Below, in pieces: positions 57,750 to 64,000 of a stretch of DNA of 64,000 nucleotides. Every line of letters starts with the position of its first letter. Within the stretch, counting starts at the first letter, position 1. The position numbers and the translations under genes are program-made. The notes below the pieces were generated by a model. It made no database searches and was not told the origin of the DNA. It worked only from the letters and a program-made list of their open reading frames with translations. Source of the DNA: Opitutaceae bacterium (GTDB lineage: Bacteria > Verrucomicrobiota > Verrucomicrobiia > Opitutales > Opitutaceae); NCBI GenBank assembly GCA_041395105.1, contig JAWLBB010000002.1:186001-250000 (forward strand). Reading direction: 5' to 3'.

Positions 57750-58975
57750 TCGGCGCGGAGGGCTTCGGCCGGCCGCAAACGCGCGGCCCGCCAGGCCGGG
57801 ATGATCCCGGCCAGGGTGGAGATGACAATCGAGGCGATCGCAATGATGACCATGTCACTACGATCCGAATATGCTGGCAGGTTGGAAAACTGATAGAAGC
57901 GCTGCAGGGCGGCTTCGCTCTGCGTCAGCCGCGCGAAACCGTGAATGACGTCGTTGCGGAAATGGAGGGCGAGAAAGCCCACCCCGAAGCCGATCAGGGT
58001 CCCGGCCAGTCCGATGACCAGTCCCTGCAGGCAGAAACAGGCCGCCACCTGCCAGCGCCGGCCGCCAAGGGCTCCGTAGAGTCCGATCTCCCGGGTCTTC
58101 CGCACCACGGTGATGAGAAGCGAACTGGTGATGGCGAATGCCGATACGAGCACGACGAAAAGCAGGAGAAAGAACAGGATGTTCTTTTCCAGTTGGATGA
58201 CGAAGAGGAAATCGCGGTTGGTGTCGATCCAGGAGACCGCCCGGTAGCCCCAGTCGAGTCGCTTGTTGATCGCCGGAACCGCCTCATCCACGTCGATCCC
58301 TTCGGCCAGTTTGACCTTGAGCCCGTGAATGCCCTCGTCGAGACCGTAAAGATCCTGCATGAGGTGGAGCGACCCGATGATAGTGTTGCCGTCGATCTGA
58401 TTCCACCCCGTCTCGTAGATTCCGACCACCCGGACCGCCCGAGGGAGCAGGATCTCGTCGCGTTTCAGCCGCTCCATCAGAAGCGGGGAATAGAGCTCGA
58501 CCTCCGCCCCGACCCCGACCCGCAGTCCCATGGCCAGTTCGGAACTGAGCAGAACGGAATCGTCATCCAGATCGTCGAGGCTGCCGCTGCGCAGGAACTT
58601 GGAAAGCGGCACCACCCGCGGTTCCCGTTCCGGATCGATCCCCTGGAAAATGGGGAACCGCGGCTGATTCTGAAACTCAACCATGATCGGTCCCGAAGCA
58701 AAGGGAGCGACCGCGACGACCTCGGGAAAGGCCTCCACTTCGGCCATCAGCCTTTCCGGCCGGTATTCAATTTGTCCCGACTGCACGAGCACATCGCCCT
58801 GGGTCTCGACGATCTTGGTCCGGATCTCCCGCCCGAATCCGTTCATGACACTGAGGACGATGACGAGCAGGGCCACCCCGAGAACGACTCCCGTGACCGA
58901 GACAAAAGTGAAGAAGGGAAACCTCCGGCCCGAGGGGAAGAGTTGCTTGAGCGCGATGTAGAGGTACCAGGGCAC
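57746..58975 (-). CDS. lolC: Lipoprotein-releasing ABC transporter permease LolC/E
   Basis: 409 residues with the LolC/E plan: one N-terminal helix after a short cytoplasmic start (FPFFTFVSVTGVVLGVALLVIVLSVMNGF, in parts FTFVSVTGVVLGVALLVIVL and SVMNGFGREIR), a periplasmic domain of about 220 residues, and three C-terminal helices with the coupling segment KTREIGLYGALGGRRWQV. Only one LolC/E-type gene is present, as in the LolF-type homodimeric systems of some phyla. Partner of lolD. Confidence 0.92.
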   Translation of the reverse strand: MPWYLYIALKQLFPSGRRFPFFTFVSVTGVVLGVALLVIVLSVMNGFGREIRTKIVETQGDVLVQSGQIEYRPERLMAEVEAFPEVVAVAPFASGPIMVEFQNQPRFPIFQGIDPEREPRVVPLSKFLRSGSLDDLDDDSVLLSSELAMGLRVGVGAEVELYSPLLMERLKRDEILLPRAVRVVGIYETGWNQIDGNTIIGSLHLMQDLYGLDEGIHGLKVKLAEGIDVDEAVPAINKRLDWGYRAVSWIDTNRDFLFVIQLEKNILFFLLLFVVLVSAFAITSSLLITVVRKTREIGLYGALGGRRWQVAACFCLQGLVIGLAGTLIGFGVGFLALHFRNDVIHGFARLTQSEAALQRFYQFSNLPAYSDRSDMVIIAIASIVISTLAGIIPAWRAARLRPAEALRAE

Positions 58976-58998
58976 GGTGCCGTTTCTTCAGGAGGGAT

Positions 58999-60462
58999 TC
59001 ACTCGGGCCGCATCTGCGGAAAGAGGATGACATCGCGGATCGACTCCGCACCGGTCAGGAGCATGACCAGCCGGTCGATGCCGATGCCCATCCCGCCGGC
59101 CGGGGGCATCCCGTATTCAAGGGCGGTCAGAAAATCCTGATCCACATTCTGGATATCCTCGCCGGCCTGGACCTCGAACATCTCGCGCTGGATGAAGGGG
59201 TCGTTCTGTTCCGAATAGGCCGGGGCAATCTCCATCCCTCCGATGCAGAGCTCGAAGACATCCAGCATGCCGGGATTCTCAAGATTGAGCTTGGCCAGCG
59301 GACAGAGTTCCTTCGGCAATTGGGTGACGAAGGTCGGCTGGATGAGTCCGGGTTCAATCCGCTTGCTGAAGACCTCGTTGCTCACCTCAAAGTCCTCCCA
59401 GGCCGGGTCGACCTTCAGTCCCATTGCCTCGACCCGACGGGTCTTTTCCTCCTTCGGGAGATCAAACCAATCCGTCGCACCGGTGGCCTCGCAGACCAGT
59501 TCGCGATAGGTCACCTCCCGCCAGTCACCGCCCAGATGAATGACCGTGCCGTCCGGCCGGGCAAGATCGAGGGTGCCGAGGACATCACGGGCCAGGGTCC
59601 GGACGAGGTCGCGGACCAGGTCCATCATCCCCCGGTGGTCACTGTAGGCCTGATAAACCTCCAGCATGGTGAACTCCGGATTGTGCCGGCGCGACAGGCC
59701 TTCGTTCCGGAAATTGCGGCCGATTTCAAAAACCCGGTCAAAGCCCGCCACCAGCATCCGCTTCAGATAGAGTTCGAGCGAGATGCGCAGGACGAAGTCG
59801 CAATCCAGTGCATTGAAAGTGGTGGTGAACGGGCGGGCGGCGGCTCCTCCGGCCACGTTCTGAAGGACCGGGGTCTCGACCTCGAGAAACTCGCGCTCCT
59901 CGAGAAACCGACGGATCCCGGATACGATGCGACTGCGTTGCAGAAACCGTCTCCGCGAGTCTTCATTCACGATCAGGTCGAGATACCGCTGGCGGTAGAT
60001 CTGTTCCTGGTCACTCAGCCCGTGCCACTTCTCCGGGAGGGGCCGCAGGGATTTGCTGACCAGCGCATAGCGGTTGACCCGGATGGTGACCTCCCCTGTC
60101 TTGGTGGTGAAGAGCTCCCCCTCGGCCCCGACGATATCGCCGATGTCCAGCCGCTTGAAGGCGGCATAGGCCTCTTCTCCGACGACGTCCTTGCGGACAT
60201 AGAGCTGGATCAGTCCGGTCTGGTCCATGATCTTGGCAAAGCTGCTCTTGCCCATGTCGCGCATGATCATGAGCCGTCCGGCACACCGGACGCTGGCCTG
60301 GGTCTCCGCCCCCTCGCGGAACGCAGCCACTGCCGCCGCCGCAAAGTGGGACGGCTCAAACGATGTCCGGTAGGGATCCGTCCCGGCTGCGCGCAGATCC
60401 TGCAGCTTGCGCAGACGGACGGCATACTGGTCGTGGGAAATATCTGAAAGACTCTCTGTCAT
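58999..60462 (-). CDS. lysS: Lysyl-tRNA synthetase, class II
   Basis: 487 residues, normal length. An N-terminal OB-fold anticodon domain (ASVRCAGRLMIMRDMGKSSF) is followed by the class II core: motif 2 in IGRNFRNEGLSRRHNPEFTM and motif 3 in GGMGIGIDRLVMLL. The VETPVLQNVAGGAAARPF segment is typical of LysS. It is upstream of lolC with a 23-base gap and divergent from lipA across 95 bases. Confidence 0.97.
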   Translation of the reverse strand: MTESLSDISHDQYAVRLRKLQDLRAAGTDPYRTSFEPSHFAAAAVAAFREGAETQASVRCAGRLMIMRDMGKSSFAKIMDQTGLIQLYVRKDVVGEEAYAAFKRLDIGDIVGAEGELFTTKTGEVTIRVNRYALVSKSLRPLPEKWHGLSDQEQIYRQRYLDLIVNEDSRRRFLQRSRIVSGIRRFLEEREFLEVETPVLQNVAGGAAARPFTTTFNALDCDFVLRISLELYLKRMLVAGFDRVFEIGRNFRNEGLSRRHNPEFTMLEVYQAYSDHRGMMDLVRDLVRTLARDVLGTLDLARPDGTVIHLGGDWREVTYRELVCEATGATDWFDLPKEEKTRRVEAMGLKVDPAWEDFEVSNEVFSKRIEPGLIQPTFVTQLPKELCPLAKLNLENPGMLDVFELCIGGMEIAPAYSEQNDPFIQREMFEVQAGEDIQNVDQDFLTALEYGMPPAGGMGIGIDRLVMLLTGAESIRDVILFPQMRPE

Positions 60463-60557
60463 GGAAAACCGGCAACGCTAGACGCAGTGAGCCGGAGTGG
60501 GAAGGACGAAGTGGCGGTGGTTGCGACTTGAATTTCCGCGTTCTCCTGCGACTCTTC

Positions 60558-61448
60558 ATGCAGATGGACAAGCGAAAACCCGCCTGGCTCCGAGCCAAAC
60601 TTCCCTCCGGACCCGAATATGCCAAGGTGCGAGGCCTCGTCGACGACAACCAGTTGCATACCGTCTGCCAGAGCGCCCAATGCCCGAACATGGGGGAATG
60701 CTGGTCGCGCGGCACGGCCACCGTCATGATACTCGGCAATATCTGCACCCGTTCCTGCCGCTTCTGCGCGATCGAGACAGGCCGGCCCGGCGAGGTCGAT
60801 TTCGGTGAACCCGCCCGGGTGGCCGAAGCGGTTGCCCGGATGAACCTCCGCCACTGCGTGATCACCTCGGTCGCACGCGACGAGCTCAAGGACGGAGGCG
60901 CTTCCATCTGGGCCCGGACGATCCGAGCCATCCGCTATCTCAGTCCCCATTGCGGCATCGAGGTTCTCATTCCCGACATGCAGGGCCGGACGGCCGACCT
61001 CGACACCATTCTCGATGCCCGACCGGACATCCTCAATCACAACGTTGAGACGGTGGAACGGCTCCAGAAGACGGTCCGGGTGCAGGCCCGCTACGATCGA
61101 TCGCGACTCATCCTCCGCCATGCCGCCTCCCGGGGGTTTGCGACCAAATCCGGAATCATGCTCGGGGTTGGCGAGACAAAGGACGAAGTCGCCCGAACCA
61201 TGCAGGATCTCGTCGATGATGGCGTGGTCATCCTGACCATCGGGCAATACCTGCAGCCGACCGCCGGGCACCTTCCCATCGACCGATGGGTCACCCCTGA
61301 GGAATTCGCGGAATGGAAGGAATTCGGTCTGAAGACCGGATTCCAGGTCGTGGAGTCCGGACCTCTTGTTCGCTCCTCCTATCATGCCGACGAGCAGTCG
61401 GAGCGCTTCGTGGGGATCGACCGCCGGCCCGAACCGGCCACTGCCTGA
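60558..61448 (+). CDS. lipA: Lipoyl synthase
   Basis: Radical SAM enzyme that inserts two sulfurs into octanoyl-lipoyl domains. 296 residues from MQMDKRKPAW (an ATG two codons later is equally possible). Both cluster motifs are intact: the auxiliary C-x4-C-x5-C in VCQSAQCPNMGECW and the radical SAM C-x3-C-x2-C in CTRSCRFCAIETG. The RSSYHADEQ C-terminal motif that ligates the auxiliary cluster is present. lipB is not adjacent. Confidence 0.97.
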   Translation: MQMDKRKPAWLRAKLPSGPEYAKVRGLVDDNQLHTVCQSAQCPNMGECWSRGTATVMILGNICTRSCRFCAIETGRPGEVDFGEPARVAEAVARMNLRHCVITSVARDELKDGGASIWARTIRAIRYLSPHCGIEVLIPDMQGRTADLDTILDARPDILNHNVETVERLQKTVRVQARYDRSRLILRHAASRGFATKSGIMLGVGETKDEVARTMQDLVDDGVVILTIGQYLQPTAGHLPIDRWVTPEEFAEWKEFGLKTGFQVVESGPLVRSSYHADEQSERFVGIDRRPEPATA

Positions 61449-61462
61449 TTCGGGCGTCCCCA

Positions 61463-62869
61463 ATGGCTTCACGAACCATTTCGCCCCGCATTTCACCTCT
61501 GCCGGGTTTGGTCATTCTCCTCGGGATCCTGGGGACGGCCCCCGGACAGGCCGGTCATCTCATCTCCGGCCCGATGCTTGGCTATGTGGAACACCGCGAA
61601 GCCCTGATCTGGCTCGAGGTCGAAGACGCCGAGACCGTCTCCCTCGCCTGCTGGCCCGAGGAGCGACCGGACAAAAAGACGCTGCTCGAGATGCCTGCTC
61701 CTCCGCCACACCCGGCCGGAGGATCGATCCTCAAGTTTCGACCCGGTCTGCTCGAGCCCGGGACAACCTACCGCTACACAATCGCGATCGACGGTGAGGA
61801 TGTCACGCCTGCTCCCGGGATCCTTCAGTTCCGCACCCGGACTCTCTGGGAGTGGCGAACGGACGCCCCCGACTTTTCCTTCCTCGCCGGATCCTGCGCC
61901 TACGTCAATGAACCCGTCTATGACCGCCCCGGGACACCCTACGGGAAGGGCACCGGCATCTTTCTCCACATGGCGCAGACCGGAGCCGACTTCATGATCT
62001 GGCTCGGCGACAATGTCTATCTCCGCGAGGTCGACTTGAGTTCGGAAAGCGGCATCTGGTACCGCTACCAGCATGACCGCCGGATCGATGACCTCCAGCC
62101 TCTCCTCCGTGCCATGAGCCACCGGGCCATCTGGGACGATCACGATTACGGCCCGGACAACTCCAACCGCAGCTATCAGCACAAGGCGACATCCCGGGCG
62201 GTCTTCGACGCCTACTGGGGCAACCCCACCGCCGGCCAACCGGGGGATCCCGGCATTTATCACAAGTTCGACTACGGCGACGTGGGCTTCATCCTGCTCG
62301 ACAACCGGACCCACCGTGACGACAGCCGTCTCGAACAGGATCTGAATCCGCAGAAGACCCAGTACGGAGCACAACAACTCGACTGGCTCAAGCAAAGCCT
62401 CCTGCAGTTTCAGCAATCGCCCCAGATCACCTTCAAGATTGTCGCGACCGGCAATCAATTCCTTGAAACCAACTCGAGCGGCGGGGAATCGGCCAATGAA
62501 TTCCGCCGGGAACGCCGGGAGATTCTTGATTTCATCCGAGACGAAAAAATCACCGGAGTCCTCTTCCTGACCGGGGACATCCACACCACCATTCTGCAGA
62601 AACATCTCCTGCCCGGTCTTTACCCCCTCTACGATCTGACCACCTCGCCGCTGACCTCCGGGATCAGCCAGACCCACCTCGCGCATACCGTGAATGATCC
62701 CAATCGGGTTGAAGGAACCGTCGTTCCCGATCAGAACTTTTGCCGCCTTGACGTGAGCGGCCCGCGCGATCAACGCCGTCTCACCATTCGTTGTTTCGAC
62801 AAGACCAACCTGCTTCGATGGACCCACACCCTGACCGCAACGGACCTGACGTTTTCGGCGAATCCGTAA
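61463..62869 (+). CDS. PhoD-like alkaline phosphatase family protein
   Basis: 468 residues, 14 bases after lipA, with a signal peptide (about 1-31). An N-terminal Fn3-like domain (about 33-130, GPMLGYVEHREALIWLEVED) precedes the metallophosphoesterase core: FSFLAGSCAYVNEPVYD, DFMIWLGDNVYLREVDL, AIWDDHDYGPDNSNR, LDNRTHRDD, and GVLFLTGDIHTT. The Asp/Asn/His metal ligands of the PhoD superfamily are visible. Eukaryotic-like and bacterial relatives are phosphatases or phosphodiesterases; the substrate is unknown. Its last 52 bases overlap the AMP nucleosidase gene. Confidence 0.88.
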   Translation: MASRTISPRISPLPGLVILLGILGTAPGQAGHLISGPMLGYVEHREALIWLEVEDAETVSLACWPEERPDKKTLLEMPAPPPHPAGGSILKFRPGLLEPGTTYRYTIAIDGEDVTPAPGILQFRTRTLWEWRTDAPDFSFLAGSCAYVNEPVYDRPGTPYGKGTGIFLHMAQTGADFMIWLGDNVYLREVDLSSESGIWYRYQHDRRIDDLQPLLRAMSHRAIWDDHDYGPDNSNRSYQHKATSRAVFDAYWGNPTAGQPGDPGIYHKFDYGDVGFILLDNRTHRDDSRLEQDLNPQKTQYGAQQLDWLKQSLLQFQQSPQITFKIVATGNQFLETNSSGGESANEFRRERREILDFIRDEKITGVLFLTGDIHTTILQKHLLPGLYPLYDLTTSPLTSGISQTHLAHTVNDPNRVEGTVVPDQNFCRLDVSGPRDQRRLTIRCFDKTNLLRWTHTLTATDLTFSANP

Positions 62870-63633
62870 CCAAGGACGCCATCGTCCAGAATTGGCTTCC
62901 CCGCTACACCGGAGTTCCGGCCGAACGGATGGGGCGCTATATCCTCCTCACGAATTTCCACCAGTATGTGAAGCTCTTTTCCAACTGGCACCGGGTGCCG
63001 GTCGAGGGTTCTGACAGCCCCATGCCCAACGCCACTGCCGATGGCATCTCCATCATCAATTTCAGCATGGGCAGCGCCAATGCCGCGACCATCATGGACC
63101 TGCTGTCGGCCATCAGGCCGGCCGCCTGCCTCTTCCTCGGCAAATGCGGCTCGACCAAGGACGAGATCGGTCTGGGCGAACTCATCCTGCCCATCGCCGC
63201 GATCCGGGGCGAGGGCACCTCCAACGACTACTTTCCCCCGGAGGTGCCCGCCTTGCCCGCATTTGCCCTCCAGAAGGCCATCTCCACCACCATTCGCGAA
63301 CACCAGAGGGATTACTGGACCGGCACCGTCTACTCGACCAACCGCCGGGTCTGGGAACACGACTCCGAATTCAAGAACTACCTGCACCGGATCCGTCCGA
63401 TGTGCATCGACATGGAAACCGCCACCATCTTCACCGTAGGGTTCTTCAACCATATCCCGACCGGCGCCCTCCTCCTTGTTTCCGATCAGCCGATGGTCCC
63501 TGAAGGCATCAAGACGGCGGCCAGCGACCGGAAGGTCAACGAAACCTACGTTTCCGAACACCTCCGAATCGGGATAGAAGCCCTCCGCCAGCTGATCGAA
63601 AAGCGACAGACCGTGCGCCATCTCCATTTCTGA
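62818..63633 (+). CDS. amn: AMP nucleosidase
   Basis: Splits AMP into adenine and ribose-5-phosphate. 271 residues, much shorter than the 480-residue enterobacterial Amn, and similar in motif to the compact type common in Bacteroidetes: IVQNWLPRYTGVP, YILLTNFHQYVK, NFSMGSANAATIMDLL, LFLGKCGSTKDEIG, GEGTSNDYFPPEVPALP and DMETATIFTVGFFN are all there. The start at MDPHPDRNG is inside the upstream gene; a downstream start is possible but would cut into the conserved N-terminus. Confidence 0.9.
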   Translation: MDPHPDRNGPDVFGESVTKDAIVQNWLPRYTGVPAERMGRYILLTNFHQYVKLFSNWHRVPVEGSDSPMPNATADGISIINFSMGSANAATIMDLLSAIRPAACLFLGKCGSTKDEIGLGELILPIAAIRGEGTSNDYFPPEVPALPAFALQKAISTTIREHQRDYWTGTVYSTNRRVWEHDSEFKNYLHRIRPMCIDMETATIFTVGFFNHIPTGALLLVSDQPMVPEGIKTAASDRKVNETYVSEHLRIGIEALRQLIEKRQTVRHLHF

Positions 63634-63693
63634 CTTCGCTCTCTCCCGCTCCGCCTCGCGTTTTCCGTTGCAGGCCTGACCGGAGGTTCGAGA

Positions 63694-64000
63694 ATGCACC
63701 CCATGAACGCAGAAGAAAATCTTGGAAAACTGGGTTTGAGCCTTCCCCAAGTCCCGGCTGCGGCCGGCAACTACCTGCCTGCCGTCCGGGTGGGCAACCT
63801 TCTCCACCTTTCAGGCGTACTCTGCGCCTCCGGGGGAGGACTCTCCCATACCGGCCAGGTTGGGGACACCCAGACGGTCGATTCCGGTTACGCAGCCGCC
63901 CGGGTCTGTGCCCTGAATGCGCTGGCCAATATCAAGGCCGCCGTCGGCAGCCTCGACCAGGTGGTGCGCCTCGTCTATGTGACCGGATTCGTCAACGCCG
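63694..64000 (+). CDS. RidA/YjgF family protein, 5' part (runs off the window)
   Basis: The frame stays open to the window edge, giving 102 residues. A CGGAGG site at 63681-63686 lies 7 bases before the ATG at 63694; a second in-frame ATG follows at 63703. NLGKLGLSLPQVPAAAGNYLPAVRVGNLLHLSG is the family opening (in parts: GNYLPAVRVGNLLHLSG), then ALNALANIKAAVGSLDQV and RLVYVTGFVNA. RidA proteins hydrolyse reactive enamine/imine intermediates of PLP enzymes; this member has the YjgF-like longer N-terminal form. The C-terminal part with the catalytic Arg is outside. Confidence 0.9.
   Translation, partial: MHPMNAEENLGKLGLSLPQVPAAAGNYLPAVRVGNLLHLSGVLCASGGGLSHTGQVGDTQTVDSGYAAARVCALNALANIKAAVGSLDQVVRLVYVTGFVNA

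Overview
The window is a 64 kb piece of a high-GC, Gram-negative chromosome. It carries lipid A synthesis (LpxB), lipoprotein export (LolC/D), outer-membrane-type proteins and a Tat-exported phosphatase. Several protein types suggest Verrucomicrobiota, probably close to Opitutaceae: an N-terminal domain of a kind common in that phylum, an Ig-repeat protein with a characteristic C-terminal domain, a tiny basic protein and a zinc-less AccD. The lineage is an inference from protein character; there is no rRNA gene. I see no tRNA, CRISPR array, prophage or insertion sequence.

Layout. 1-5.4 kb: end of a glycosyltransferase cluster, then phospholipid genes (pgsA, pgpA) and coaD. 5.4-14.5 kb: single genes (DUF456, PhoX-like phosphatase, a papain-fold protein without its catalytic cysteine, a K+ channel, TrpB2, an HTTM-like membrane protein, a PhyH dioxygenase) separated by several kinds of GTAG-containing palindromic repeats. 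14.7-17.3 kb: ABC-2 exporter with one ATPase and two permeases. 17.6-33.7 kb: a surface-polysaccharide locus with two unusual epimerases, rfbB, rfbA, a plant-type dTDP-rhamnose epimerase/reductase in place of rmlC/rmlD, and multidomain glycosyltransferases. 33.9-40 kb: minus-strand housekeeping run manC-ruvX-truA-comF-accD-folC, then a fasciclin protein with a clear terminator. 40-47.1 kb: MoeB-rhodanese, a class IV aminotransferase, an H1-like DNA-binding protein, a lone NMT1-type binding lipoprotein, and a hexuronate unit (LacI regulator, fructuronate reductase-like SDR, tagaturonate epimerase). 47.2-50.6 kb: small basic protein, hemX-hemA, lpxB. 50.7-56.1 kb: Ig-repeat protein, DUF4266 lipoprotein, TlpA thioredoxin, DUF3570 barrel and, separated by a gap, ApbE. 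56.1-64 kb: sugar-nucleotide oxidoreductase, lolD, lolC, lysS, then lipA, a PhoD-like phosphatase, AMP nucleosidase and the start of a RidA gene.

The most interesting proposal is that 50.7-56.1 kb encodes an extracytoplasmic flavoprotein system. The DUF3570 protein and the Ig-repeat protein each carry one copy of the ApbE flavinylation consensus D-x-x-(S/T)-G-A-(S/T) near the N-terminus of the exported part. They share a tight operon with a thioredoxin and a small Cys-tailed lipoprotein, close to an ApbE flavin transferase whose metal site is altered. The second is a compact three-enzyme dTDP-L-rhamnose route (RfbA, RfbB, NRS/ER-like protein).
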